NCBI GenBank assembly: GCA_039184865.1
Contig: JBCDAV010000003.1
Coordinates: forward strand, 124,001-188,000
DNA from: Thermohalobaculum sp039184865
GTDB taxonomy: Bacteria > Pseudomonadota > Alphaproteobacteria > Rhodobacterales > Rhodobacteraceae
DNA: 64,000 bases
Direction: 5' to 3'
The notes below the pieces were generated by a model. That model did no database searches. It saw nothing but the letters and a program-made list of their open reading frames with translations, and had not been told where the DNA came from. The translations under genes were made by a program, and so were the position numbers. The first letter of the stretch is position 1. Every line of letters starts with the position of its first letter. This document shows positions 16,932 through 26,124 of this stretch, piece by piece.

Positions 16932-17842
16932 TGCACCCGCCCCCCTCGATGATCGTCTTCACGGTCCTCACGGGCCTCGGCATGGGCATGATCGCCTGGG
17001 TCGGTCTCGGCCTCGGCGACTGGGACGTGACCTTCGGCTGGATTGCAGGCGTGCTTGCGCTGATGATCGGCGGCCTGGGCGGCGTCGCTTCGGTCGGGCA
17101 CCTGGGAAGACCGAGCCGGGCCTGGCGCGCGTTCACGCAGTGGCGGTCTTCCTGGCTCTCGCGCGAGGCCTGCCTGATGGTCGTGGCCAAGGTGACCTTC
17201 ACGCTCTATCTCGGGCTCTGGCTGGTGCTCGGCGTCGAGTTCAAGCTGCTCGGCTGGGTCGCTGCCGCCCTTGCCATGGCAACGGTCTATGCAACCGCGA
17301 TGATCTATGCGCAGTTGCGCACCGTGCCGATGTGGTCGGGAACGCCGACGCCCTTCATGTTCATCGTGCTCTCGCTGACCGGCGGGCTGCTGGCGACCGG
17401 CGCGATCAAGGGCGTCATCACCGGCGAGACGCCGGTTCTCTATGCGCTGGCCTGGCTGGTCGTCGCTGGGGGAACGGTTGTCTGGTGGACGCAGCAGGCC
17501 GCTGGAGCCGGGCGCAGCCTCGATGGTTCGACCATGGAGACCGCCACGGGGCTCGGCTCGATCGGCCGCGTGAAGATGCTCGAAGCGCCGCATACGGGAT
17601 CGAACTACCTGCTGAAAGAAATGGCGTATCAGGTCGGCCGGACCCGCGCGTTTCAGTTACGCAAGATCGGCGCCATCGCCGGGTTCGTCCTGCCGCTCGT
17701 GCTGACGCTGCTGGCGCTCGGCGTCGGAGGCTGGGCGATGCTGGTCGCGCTTGTCTGCCATATCGCGGGCATGCTGGCGCTGCGCTGGCTGTTCTTTGCC
17801 GAGGCCCGCCACGTCCAGGCGCTCTACTACGGCATGCGCTGA
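16931..17842 (+). CDS. soeC: Sulfite dehydrogenase membrane anchor SoeC
   Basis: 303-aa polytopic membrane subunit of the DmsC type with about eight transmembrane helices; it would receive electrons from SoeB and reduce quinone. Visible segments include MIVFTVLTGLGMGMIAWVGL, GGVASVGHLGRPSRAWRAF (a DmsC signature with the HLGRPxRA pattern), ASVGHLG followed by SWLSREA, and a C-terminal LALRWLFFAEARHVQALYYG. The ATG overlaps the soeB stop. Completes soeABC, an organosulfur and thiosulfate oxidation-linked system of many Roseobacter-group bacteria. Confidence 0.92.
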   Translation: MHPPPSMIVFTVLTGLGMGMIAWVGLGLGDWDVTFGWIAGVLALMIGGLGGVASVGHLGRPSRAWRAFTQWRSSWLSREACLMVVAKVTFTLYLGLWLVLGVEFKLLGWVAAALAMATVYATAMIYAQLRTVPMWSGTPTPFMFIVLSLTGGLLATGAIKGVITGETPVLYALAWLVVAGGTVVWWTQQAAGAGRSLDGSTMETATGLGSIGRVKMLEAPHTGSNYLLKEMAYQVGRTRAFQLRKIGAIAGFVLPLVLTLLALGVGGWAMLVALVCHIAGMLALRWLFFAEARHVQALYYGMR

Positions 17843-17956
17843 CCGGACTCCACGCTCCCGACCGATGCACGGGCCTAGCCCGAATGAGGGATGACCCTGC
17901 ACGGGTCTTGCCTTACCCTTGTTCCGAATTGGTACATTTGCGTCGGAGGTGGCGGC

Positions 17957-19606
17957 ATGACACGAATCGAGGCAAACCCGGGAGACAACCTGGCAGAATT
18001 GTCCGCATCGTTGAAAGACGGCGGCACCATCTTCCTCAATCCCGGTCTTTACGGGCCCGAATTGTTCGAGGGGATCTGCGGCACGGCCGAGGCTCCGGTC
18101 ACCATCATCGGCACGAAGGAGGCGGTGTTCGAAGGCGGCAAGCGCTACGCGGATGTCCGCACCGAACTCAACATCATGGCCTATGGTTCCGAAGCCGTGC
18201 GCGAGGCGAAGGGCCGGGAACTGCGCGCCGCGGGCGACAAGAAAGCCAAGATCGACTACATCCCCAGCCTAGGCACCGTCGGCCAGCGCGGCCACATCCG
18301 TATCCGGAATTGCCGGCATCTGCGCCTGATGGGTTTCTCGATCCGCGGCGCGTGGCCGACTTGCATCGCCATCGATCAGAGTCAGAGCATAACGCTCGCG
18401 GGCCTAGCCATGGAGGAAGGCACCTTCGCGATCCACGTCGAGGGCGAGGACACCTATGGAATCACCGTCCACCGCTGCACCTGGACGCAAGATAAAACCG
18501 AAACACTGATGTGGGACAGCACGGGCTGGAAAGCGATCCACGGCGACGACTTCCACCCGGGCGACGAGCGCGGGCTGGACGGCGATTTCTTCCGCAGCTT
18601 CGGGATCATGGGCAAGGTCACGATCCGCTACTGCATCGTGCGCCACGCCTTCAACGCGGTCCACATGTACCACTCCGGGGACGGGAGCGACCCGACGCAG
18701 AACCGCGATGTTCGCATCCACGACAACAAGTTCGAGTTCATCCGGGACAACGCCGTCGAGGCCGAGCGCGGTGCGGTCAACTGGTGGATCTACCGAAACG
18801 ATATGCGAAACGTCCACAAGTGGCTCGCGCTCGAGGTCAACCATTCGAGCCACGTCTATTGTTTCGCCAACACCTGCTGGTTCGACAAGTTTCCCTCGAC
18901 CAAGGCGATCGGATCGAGTGCCTATCTCCACAGCGGCGGCGGGTTCTTCAAGACGCGCAAGAAGTCCAAACAGATCACCGCGCATGGACCGCACTACTTC
19001 TTCAACAACAGCGCCTACATCCGCACCGGCTACATCAAGAAGGGCGTTCTGAAGGATTTCCACCACTTCAACAATGCAATCCACTGTGTCGAGGACCCGA
19101 GCCGCTCGGGCGAGGACAAACGCCGTCCCTTCTTCTGGCAGCCCGGTCAGGCGCCCGAGCCGTGGCCGGGCGGCAAGGAGCCGGACATGAACCCCGATCA
19201 CGAGGACACGGGCAGTCATTTCACCCGGCTCTGGGCCGCGAACAAGGTCGCATTCACGTCGGATGTGATCGCACATTCCGACATTCCCAAGCGCGCACGC
19301 AAGCTCGGATACCCATTGAAAAAGACCGTCGCCGCGGAGCCGGGTTTCAAGGCGCCCGAGAAAGGCGATCTGTCCCTGCGCAAAGGCGCCCCGGCGCGCG
19401 ACATGCGCGGCAAGCTGCTGCCGATCCGCCTTGCCCTGATCAACTCCGATCAACCGTTCGAGAAAGCCGCGCCCGCTGCTGCCGGGTCGTGGCAGGGCAA
19501 GGACCGGCTCCGGCTCGGCATCACGGTGCCGGGCTTCGAGGTCGATCCGGTCTGGCAGAGCGAGGTCGAGGCTCTGGACGCACTGCTCGAAGCGGCCACG
19601 AGCTAG
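17957..19606 (+). CDS. Right-handed parallel beta-helix repeat protein
   Basis: 549 aa from the ATG at 17957, preceded by GGAGG at seven bases. The sequence shows repeated short strands with Asn/Gly turns typical of pectate-lyase-like parallel beta-helices (IRIRNCRHLRLMGFSIRG, ITLAGLAMEEGTFAIHVEG, VTIRYCIVRHAFNAVHMYHS, DVRIHDNKFEFIRDNAVEAE). His, Trp and Asp-rich loops (HGDDFHPGDERGLDGDFF) could bind a ligand or metal. No signal peptide is visible, so a cytoplasmic location or unconventional export is implied. Carbohydrate active or structural roles are both possible; I cannot choose a substrate. Downstream of soeC by 114 bp. Confidence 0.75.
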   Translation: MTRIEANPGDNLAELSASLKDGGTIFLNPGLYGPELFEGICGTAEAPVTIIGTKEAVFEGGKRYADVRTELNIMAYGSEAVREAKGRELRAAGDKKAKIDYIPSLGTVGQRGHIRIRNCRHLRLMGFSIRGAWPTCIAIDQSQSITLAGLAMEEGTFAIHVEGEDTYGITVHRCTWTQDKTETLMWDSTGWKAIHGDDFHPGDERGLDGDFFRSFGIMGKVTIRYCIVRHAFNAVHMYHSGDGSDPTQNRDVRIHDNKFEFIRDNAVEAERGAVNWWIYRNDMRNVHKWLALEVNHSSHVYCFANTCWFDKFPSTKAIGSSAYLHSGGGFFKTRKKSKQITAHGPHYFFNNSAYIRTGYIKKGVLKDFHHFNNAIHCVEDPSRSGEDKRRPFFWQPGQAPEPWPGGKEPDMNPDHEDTGSHFTRLWAANKVAFTSDVIAHSDIPKRARKLGYPLKKTVAAEPGFKAPEKGDLSLRKGAPARDMRGKLLPIRLALINSDQPFEKAAPAAAGSWQGKDRLRLGITVPGFEVDPVWQSEVEALDALLEAATS

Positions 19607-19648
19607 GACGCGGCTGGCGTTTCGGGCGGGACGATCTAAACTCCGCCC

Positions 19649-21235
19649 ATGCGCGCCTTTGCCGATCTCCTGGAGAACCTGCTGTTTGCGCCCGGGCGCA
19701 ATGCCAAGCTGGCGCTCATGGTCGACTACTTCCGCCGGGTGCCGGACCCGGATCGCGGCTGGGCGCTTGCTGCCCTGACGGGAGAGCTCTCGCTGCCCTC
19801 GGTCACGTCCTCGCGGATCCGCGGGCTGGTCGCCGAGCGGGTCGACCCCGAGCTGTTCCGCCTGTCCTACGACTATGTCGGCGATCTCGCCGAGACGGCG
19901 GCGCTGATCTGGCCCGAAGGCGAAGCGCGGGTATCGCCGCCGGTCTCGGACGTCGTCGCGCGGCTGTCCGGCACGGGGCCGGTCGAGGCCGGGCGCGTTT
20001 TGACGGAGTTGTGCGATGCCATGGGTTCCTCTGAGCGACTGGCGCTGATCAAGCTGGCGACTGGAGGCCTGCGCGTCGGGGTATCGGCCCGGCTGGCACG
20101 CACCGCTCTGGCGCAGATGGGGGCGGGACACGAGGGGCGTACACTCGAGCGGATCGAGGAACTCTGGTTCGGGCTCGAACCTCCGTTCGATGATCTGTTT
20201 CACTGGCTCGAGGGCGGCTCGGCTCCGCAGGTCGACCTCGCCATGGCCTTCCGCCCGGTGATGCTGGCGAACCCGCTGGACGAAGAGCGCCTTACCGGCA
20301 TGGAGCCGTCCGACTATGTCGCTGAGTGGAAGTGGGACGGGATCCGCATCCAGGCGACGGCCTTCGATGGCGAACGACGGCTCTACACCCGCACCGGCGA
20401 CGAGATCAGCCAGTCGTTCCCAGATGTTATCGATAGCATGACGTGGCAGGGCACGGTGGACGGCGAGTTGCTGGTGGTCCGCGACGGAGAGGTTGCGCCG
20501 TTCGCCGACCTGCAGAAACGGCTCGGCCGCAAGCGGGTCGGCAAGAAGACGCTGGCGGACGCGCCGGCACATCTGCGGCTCTACGATCTGCTGCACGATG
20601 GCGAGACCGACCGGCGCGCCGAGCCGCTTGAGGATCGCCGCGCCCGGCTGATCGAATGGCACGAGGCCCATACGCCTGCGCGGACCGACGTCTCAACTGA
20701 CGTGGCATTCGCGTCGTGGGAGGAGCTGGCCGATATTCGCGCGACCGCGCGGGAGACCGGGCAGGAGGGCCTGATGCTCAAGCGCCGCGACGCGCCCTAT
20801 TCCGGCGGACGCCCGATGGGTCCTTGGTTCAAGTGGAAGCGCGACCCGCTCAGCGCCGATTGCGTGATGGTCTATGCCCAGCGCGGTCACGGCAAGCGCT
20901 CATCATTCTATTCGGACTACACGTTCGCCGCCTGGACCGAGGACGGCGACGGGTTGCGCCTCGTCCCCGTTGGCAAGGCATATTCCGGCTTCACCGATCA
21001 GGAGCTTGCCGAGCTCGACAAATGGGTGCGCAACAACACCGTCGAACGCTACGGTCCGGTCCGCGCCGTCAAGCCGGAGATCGTGCTGGAGATCGCCTTC
21101 GATGCGATCCAGCGCTCCTCCCGCCACAAGTCCGGCGTCGCCATGCGGTTTCCCCGGATCAAACGCATTCGCTGGGACAAGCCAGCCGCCGAGGCGGATC
21201 ATCTGACGACGCTGGTCGGTTTGATCGCGGGATGA
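19649..21235 (+). CDS. ATP-dependent DNA ligase (cisplatin damage-response type)
   Basis: 528 aa. An N-terminal DNA-binding helical domain is followed by the adenylation domain with motif I EWKWDGIRIQ (nucleophilic Lys in KWDG, near residue 229), motif III RTGDEISQSFPDV and motif IV DGELLVVRDG, then motif V LMLKRRDAPYSGGR with WFKWKRDP and the OB-fold region. This is the type associated with mutants sensitive to DNA crosslinking agents in alphaproteobacteria. Its usual partners (a metallo-beta-lactamase exonuclease and an Lhr-type helicase) are not next to it here. The ATG at 19649 is the first in frame. Confidence 0.9.
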   Translation: MRAFADLLENLLFAPGRNAKLALMVDYFRRVPDPDRGWALAALTGELSLPSVTSSRIRGLVAERVDPELFRLSYDYVGDLAETAALIWPEGEARVSPPVSDVVARLSGTGPVEAGRVLTELCDAMGSSERLALIKLATGGLRVGVSARLARTALAQMGAGHEGRTLERIEELWFGLEPPFDDLFHWLEGGSAPQVDLAMAFRPVMLANPLDEERLTGMEPSDYVAEWKWDGIRIQATAFDGERRLYTRTGDEISQSFPDVIDSMTWQGTVDGELLVVRDGEVAPFADLQKRLGRKRVGKKTLADAPAHLRLYDLLHDGETDRRAEPLEDRRARLIEWHEAHTPARTDVSTDVAFASWEELADIRATARETGQEGLMLKRRDAPYSGGRPMGPWFKWKRDPLSADCVMVYAQRGHGKRSSFYSDYTFAAWTEDGDGLRLVPVGKAYSGFTDQELAELDKWVRNNTVERYGPVRAVKPEIVLEIAFDAIQRSSRHKSGVAMRFPRIKRIRWDKPAAEADHLTTLVGLIAG

Positions 21236-21291
21236 GGCGCATGTGTCGGGCGGGTGTGCGGTCCGGTGCCTTTCCGCGTTAGGAGCCCGTG

Positions 21292-22296
21292 CTATGGATC
21301 GGGCGCAACCCGCACCATGCGCTTTCCCCGGTTCTCGCCCGCCAACAAACCGATCAGGGCGGCAGGGGCGTTCTCCAAACCGTCGACGATGTCCTCGAAG
21401 ACCTTCAACTGACCCGAAGCAACCCAGCTCCGCAGGTTCTCCAGTGCTTTCGGTGTCTCCTCGGGGAAGTCGAAGACGATGAAGCCTTCCATCCGCAGCC
21501 GCTTTACGACGATCAGGCCGGGCAAGTTCTTCGGGCCGACCGGCTCGCCGGAATCGTACTGGCTGATCGCGCCGCAGCAGACCACGCGGCCTTTCTCGTT
21601 CATGCGGAAAAGAACCGTTTCCAGCACCTGCCCGCCGACATTGTCGAAATAGACATCGATCCCGTCCGGGCACGCAGCCTTCAACGCGCGGTGCCAGTGC
21701 GGGTCGCGGTAGTCGACGCAGGCGTCGAAGCCCAGTTCGTCCGTCACCCAGCTGCATTTCTCCGGCCCGCCCGCGATGCCGACAGCGCGGCAGCCGATTG
21801 CCTTGGCGATCTGGCCGACGAACATGCCGACCGAGCCCGCAGCGGCCGAGACCACGACAGTTTCGCCCGCGACAGGCTTGCCCACGGTGATCAGGCCGTG
21901 ATGCGCGGTCAGACCGGCAATGCCGTAGGCTGAAAGCAGGTGCGAGAGCGGCCGCGTAGGGGGAAGCTTGCGCGCGCCCTTGGCAGGAACGGTAGAATAG
22001 TCGGCCCAGCCTGCCTCCGACGCGACGATGTCACCGACGGCGAGACCGCCGGACCTGCTCTCGACCACCTCGCCGATGGCGTAGGTGTGCATGACATCCC
22101 CGGTCTTGACCGCGTCGCGATAGGTGGCGCCCTGCATCCAGGCCCGGTTGGCCGCGTCGATCGACATCAGGATGGTGCGGATGACCAGCCCGTCTTCGGA
22201 TGCAGCGGGCAGCTCGGCCTCGCGCATCTCGAAATTGTCCTGCGTCAGCGCGCCTTGCGGAAGCTCGCGCACCACCACCTGCCTGTTGACTGTCAT
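21292..22296 (-). CDS. NADP-dependent oxidoreductase, MDR family (CurA/leukotriene B4 dehydrogenase-like)
   Basis: 334 aa. Zinc-independent medium-chain reductase: GroES-like N-domain (IRTILMSIDAANRAWM) and Rossmann NADP-binding domain (VVVSAAAGSVGMFVGQIAKAIG; AGGPEKCSWVTDELGFDACVDY). The segment YFDNVGGQVLETVLFRMNEKGRVVCCGAISQY is diagnostic of the CurA/PTGR1 group, which reduce 2-alkenals or the double bond of enones. It is convergent with the DNA ligase and divergent from paaZ. The start ATG at 22296 is well placed. Confidence 0.9.
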   Translation of the reverse strand: MTVNRQVVVRELPQGALTQDNFEMREAELPAASEDGLVIRTILMSIDAANRAWMQGATYRDAVKTGDVMHTYAIGEVVESRSGGLAVGDIVASEAGWADYSTVPAKGARKLPPTRPLSHLLSAYGIAGLTAHHGLITVGKPVAGETVVVSAAAGSVGMFVGQIAKAIGCRAVGIAGGPEKCSWVTDELGFDACVDYRDPHWHRALKAACPDGIDVYFDNVGGQVLETVLFRMNEKGRVVCCGAISQYDSGEPVGPKNLPGLIVVKRLRMEGFIVFDFPEETPKALENLRSWVASGQLKVFEDIVDGLENAPAALIGLLAGENRGKRMVRVAPDP

Positions 22297-22397
22297 CGGT
22301 TTGCCTGCCTTCTAGCGGTTCGGGGTCTGAAAATTATGTTGCGAAGAGATCTCAGATAAGAGACGTTCTGTAACATATTCCTGGGGAGGAACGACCG

Positions 22398-24428
22398 ATG
22401 ACCATGATGCTGCAAAGCTTTGCCGCGGGCAACTGGATCGGACCGGGAGACGGCGCGCGCGGCATCCACTCTGCCGTTACGGGCGAGGAGATCGCGCGGG
22501 CGGGCGGAGGTGCGCTCGACATGGGCGCGATGCTCGATCATGCGCGGTTGGTGGGCGGACCGGCGCTGCGCGCGATGGGCTTCCACGATCGCGCGCGCAT
22601 CCTGAAGGACCTCTCGATGTACCTGTTGCAGCGCAAGGAGGAGCTTTACGCGCTGTCGACGATGACCGGCGCGACGCGCGGCGATAGCTGGGTCGACATC
22701 GAAGGCGGAATCGGCACCTCTCTCGCCATGGCCTCGAAGGCGCGGCGCGAGATGCCGGACGGGCAGGTTTACATCGATGGCGGAGCCGAGATGCTGTCGA
22801 AGACCGGCACATTCCAGGGTCAGCACATCTGTACGCCTCTGCTCGGCGCGGCGGTGCAGATCAACGCGTTCAACTTTGCGGTCTGGGGGATGCTGGAGAA
22901 GTTCGCTCCGGCCTTTCTGGCAGGCGTGCCCTCGATCGTGAAACCGGCCACCGCGACCGCCTATCTGACCGAGGCCTGCGTGCGGATGATGCTGGAGTCG
23001 GGCAAGCTTCCGGAAGGTTCCATCCAGTTGATCTGCGGCGGGGTCGGCGATCTGCTGGACCAAATGACGGCGCAGGACGTGCTGTCGTTTACCGGCTCGG
23101 CCGATACGGGCCTGCTGCTGCGCAGCCACCCGAACCTGCTGAAGAATGCGGTGCGCTTCGTCGCCGAGCAGGACTCGCTGAATGCGTCGATCCTCGGTCC
23201 GGATGCGGTGCCGGGTGACCCGGAGTTCGACCTCTTCGTCAAGGAGGTCTCGCGCGAGATCACTGTGAAGGCCGGGCAGAAGTGCACCGCCGTGCGCCGG
23301 GTGATCGTGCCGGATGACCAGATGAACGCGGTGTGCGAGGCACTGGTCGGGCGGTTGGAGAAGACCCGCATTGGCGACCCGGCTTTGGAGACCACGCGGA
23401 TGGGGCCGGTGGTGTCTGAGGCGCAACGCGCGGACGTGGCGGAGAAAGCCGCGATCATCGGCGCGGAGGCCCAGTGCGTGTTTGGCGAGGGCGTCGTCGA
23501 CGCCGATGGCGCCGATCCGGAGAAAGGCGCCTTTCTGAACCCGCATCTCTTCCGGTGCGACGACCCTGACGGCGCGGCACGGGTGCACGAGACCGAGGCG
23601 TTCGGCCCGGTTTCGACCGTGATGGGCTATCGCGACCTCGATCACGCGGTGGACATAGCCAATCGGGGCGGCGGGTCGCTGGTCGCCTCGGTGATCACGC
23701 ACGATCCCGAGGTTGCGCGACGAGCGACGCTCGGCATCGCGGCGTGGCACGGGCGGGTCTACATAAACGACCGCGTGTCGATGGGCGAGAGCACCGGGCA
23801 TGGCTCGCCGCTTGCGCCGATGATCCACGGCGGGCCGGGGCGTGCCGGCGGCGGCGAGGAACTCGGCGGTGTGCGCGGCGTGCTGCACTACATGCAGCGC
23901 ACGGCGGTGCAGGGATCTCCGGACATGCTGTCGGCCATCACCGGGCGCTGGGTGCGCGGCGCATCGGTCAGGCAAGCTCCGGCACACCCGTTCACACGCA
24001 CTTTCCACGAGGTCGAGATCGGCGAGACGATCTTCACCGATGCGCGCGAGGTGACGCTGGAGGACATCGAGCACTTCGCCCATTTCACTGGCGACCTGTT
24101 CTACGGCCACATGGACGAGGAGGCCGCGAAGGCGAACCCGTTCTTCCCGGGCCGCGTCGCACATGGCTACCTGCTGCTGAGCTTTGCCGCCGGGCTGTTT
24201 GTCGAGCCGAACCCCGGCCCGGTCCTGGCCAATACCGGTCTGGAGGGGTTGAGCTTCCAGAAGCCGGTCTCCCCCGGCGACAGCATCAAATGCCGACTGA
24301 CGGTAATGGCCAAGACCCGCCGGACGCCGACCTATGGCGAGGTGAAGTGGAACGTGACGCTGACCAATCAGGACGACGAGCAGGTGGCGGAATACACCTT
24401 GCTGACGATGAATTCTTACGAGCGGTAA
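22398..24428 (+). CDS. paaZ: Bifunctional aldehyde dehydrogenase/MaoC-type hydratase (PaaZ-like)
   Basis: 676 aa. Residues about 1-510 form an aldehyde dehydrogenase domain (catalytic Cys in AGQKCTAVRR, NAFNFAVWGMLEKFAPA, STGHGSPLAPMIHGGPGRAGGGE); residues about 530-676 form a hotdog MaoC-like hydratase (HFTGDLFYGHMDEEAAKANP, RVAHGYLLLSFAAGLF). PaaZ opens the oxepin-CoA ring and oxidises the resulting semialdehyde in phenylacetate degradation. The Shine-Dalgarno GGGGAGG precedes the ATG. No other paa genes are present in the window, so the gene may be part of a scattered pathway or serve a paralogous function. Confidence 0.9.
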   Translation: MTMMLQSFAAGNWIGPGDGARGIHSAVTGEEIARAGGGALDMGAMLDHARLVGGPALRAMGFHDRARILKDLSMYLLQRKEELYALSTMTGATRGDSWVDIEGGIGTSLAMASKARREMPDGQVYIDGGAEMLSKTGTFQGQHICTPLLGAAVQINAFNFAVWGMLEKFAPAFLAGVPSIVKPATATAYLTEACVRMMLESGKLPEGSIQLICGGVGDLLDQMTAQDVLSFTGSADTGLLLRSHPNLLKNAVRFVAEQDSLNASILGPDAVPGDPEFDLFVKEVSREITVKAGQKCTAVRRVIVPDDQMNAVCEALVGRLEKTRIGDPALETTRMGPVVSEAQRADVAEKAAIIGAEAQCVFGEGVVDADGADPEKGAFLNPHLFRCDDPDGAARVHETEAFGPVSTVMGYRDLDHAVDIANRGGGSLVASVITHDPEVARRATLGIAAWHGRVYINDRVSMGESTGHGSPLAPMIHGGPGRAGGGEELGGVRGVLHYMQRTAVQGSPDMLSAITGRWVRGASVRQAPAHPFTRTFHEVEIGETIFTDAREVTLEDIEHFAHFTGDLFYGHMDEEAAKANPFFPGRVAHGYLLLSFAAGLFVEPNPGPVLANTGLEGLSFQKPVSPGDSIKCRLTVMAKTRRTPTYGEVKWNVTLTNQDDEQVAEYTLLTMNSYER

Positions 24429-24668
24429 GGGGTCACGTCCCTACATTCTAATCGCACACGGAAAGGCCGTGCCGCGTATCGTGTCGGCCAATTTCGAACC
24501 CTGCATGGGCCTCAATGCTCAGCGCGTTGAATGTCTCGTTCGAGCCCAATCCACACAGCGCTGCAAAGTGAGCGAATGTCAGCGGAGCGCCAGGTCAATA
24601 CCTGAAACATGCGCAGGCCGTGGGAGTTTTCTCGAAAGAGCTAAGACCGCCTTTTAAATCAAAGTCTA
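24429..24668. other. Non-coding spacer at the left edge of an AT-rich island
   Basis: 240 bp after paaZ. It contains a short hairpin (CACGG-AAAGG-CCGTG, around 24455-24470) close to the paaZ end, and the composition changes from about 65% GC to clearly AT-rich toward 24650. A 62-codon plus-strand frame lacks a ribosome binding site and shows no family pattern. Nothing else is supported. Confidence 0.45.
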
Positions 24669-26057
24669 TTAGGAACTACCTTCCGCGTCAGTCTTCTTCA
24701 CGGAGACCACCAATTCTACCGTAGCTGACATTTTAACCTTCGTGAACGGTTCCGGCGATTGCTCGATAACTTGTCCGATAGCCTTACCAACGAAGTATCT
24801 CTCGTTTACTCTGCCGACCTTGAGTCCTGCTCTTTCTATCTCTGTCTTCGCCTTCTCGAGCTCCATTTGCTCTAGTCGAGGCACAATTGAGTATCGATTT
24901 GGTTGAGGGATATCGGTAAATAGCTCATGGGATGGGGTTCGAAGGGCTGCTGATATAATCTTTTGCTGTTCGTCGGTCGCAGTCGAAGTGCCATGGATAA
25001 TGCCACGCGCAGCGTCCACAGAAACACCAAGAATATCAGCAAGTTCCTCCGCAGAAAGATCTTTGTCTTTTGCAGCTTCTAACAAGCCGTCTCCCCAACG
25101 AGGTGATCCCTCGTTGGAGCTTAGAAACCTCTCACCAACGTCGCTCACACGTTTGTACGAGCGCTCCGCGAGAAGTCCAGAAACAATACCGACAAATGAA
25201 AGAAAGAATGGACTTAGTGCTTCATCTGAGCCTCCAGCAGTTATTGTAATTTGACCTGCTTTGAGAAGAACAAATATGACAAACGCACTCATACTCCCCA
25301 CAATTGGCAGTAAAAAAACTCTACGAGCAGTTGCCTCCTCGTGATACCTTAGAAACGACCATGTCACTGAAATCAACGCACCCAGCGCGCCCATCGCAAT
25401 TGTAACAATAAACACTAAAAGTTGATGTGGCATCGTAAGAAAGGCTTGGAACAACAAGAAGCTTCCAAAAAATTTTACCTCCGCAAAGTACCTAGTGAGA
25501 CTTTGATTTTCAAATAGAGCGTCTATTTTTTTCAACGCATCGGCTTCAAATCTCGTAAATCTGTCCCGCTCACCGTTCTTAATAAGAGTTTCTTTTTCAT
25601 TCTTAAGTTTGATGTAATCATTGAAACTTATACATATAGGCTGATCAGGTGTATTAGGATTACAAGTTGTCCGAAAATAGTCTTCCATATCCGAACTATT
25701 CACTCGGCTCCAACCAGCTTTATTTGTCGAGCTTCGGTAAAATTTATACAAACTGTCTTCTTGGATTCTTAGTTCTGTATCGATCTTGCCTAATTTATCT
25801 TCTTCTTCAATGCTCTCAAGAATATTTGTTGACTGTCTTTGGATTTGTTGTTGCAGTCTGAGCACATAATCAAAATCGTATGAATTATTTATACTAGCAA
25901 GTTCAGTTCTTGCCTGAAACGCGGTTAATGAAAAAACAACGATGAGTCCGATCAGAATATATAAAGCGATTAAATATGCTCCAGCGAATATACTCCACAA
26001 TGAAGCAAAAAACCAAATAATTCCCGAAAATATCCTTGAAAAAAAGCGCCCGACCAT
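24669..26057 (-). CDS. Multi-pass membrane protein with C-terminal HTH-like and PASTA domains
   Basis: 462 aa from the ATG at 26057 (GAGG six bases upstream). Hydrophobic segments: WSIFAGAYLIALYILIGLIV (N-terminal), FLLFQAFLTMPHQLLVFIVT with IAMGALGALISVTWSFL, VFLLPIVGSMSAFVIFVLL, and FFLSFVGIVSGLLAE; a loop with Cys residues (TTCNPNTPDQPICISF) lies between the first two. Then a helix-turn-helix-like stretch (AEELADILGVSVDAARGIIH) and a C-terminal PASTA domain (residues about 390-455, LEKAKTEIERAGLKVGRVNE ... VIEQSPEPFTKVKMSATVEL). Codon use is strikingly AT-rich compared with both neighbours, a sign of recent transfer. No Ser/Thr kinase or penicillin-binding domain accompanies the PASTA domain. 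Function unknown. Confidence 0.85.
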   Translation of the reverse strand: MVGRFFSRIFSGIIWFFASLWSIFAGAYLIALYILIGLIVVFSLTAFQARTELASINNSYDFDYVLRLQQQIQRQSTNILESIEEEDKLGKIDTELRIQEDSLYKFYRSSTNKAGWSRVNSSDMEDYFRTTCNPNTPDQPICISFNDYIKLKNEKETLIKNGERDRFTRFEADALKKIDALFENQSLTRYFAEVKFFGSFLLFQAFLTMPHQLLVFIVTIAMGALGALISVTWSFLRYHEEATARRVFLLPIVGSMSAFVIFVLLKAGQITITAGGSDEALSPFFLSFVGIVSGLLAERSYKRVSDVGERFLSSNEGSPRWGDGLLEAAKDKDLSAEELADILGVSVDAARGIIHGTSTATDEQQKIISAALRTPSHELFTDIPQPNRYSIVPRLEQMELEKAKTEIERAGLKVGRVNERYFVGKAIGQVIEQSPEPFTKVKMSATVELVVSVKKTDAEGSS

Positions 26058-26098
26058 AGTTAACCTCAAAATTAGTCTAAAATGAAAATTATAATTTC

Positions 26099-26124
26099 AA
26101 GGGTCATTTATAAAAATGTCCCTT
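26099..26124. promoter_or_regulatory. Hairpin upstream of the AT-rich membrane-PASTA gene
   Basis: AAGGGTCATTT-ATAA-AAATGTCCCTT: an 11-bp stem with one mismatch and a 4-base loop, about 45 bp upstream of the gene start at 26057. It could be a 5'-leader structure, an operator or a terminator for transcription from the right. Which role it has cannot be told from the sequence. Confidence 0.4.

Noticed and set aside
18404..20671. Long minus-strand open frame (755 codons) opposite the beta-helix protein and DNA ligase
   Set aside because: Antisense of two recognised genes, low-complexity composition, no ribosome binding site. Shadow frame.
22293..24164. Minus-strand frame of 623 codons over paaZ
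   Set aside because: Antisense to paaZ; His/Arg-rich product without a recognisable domain.
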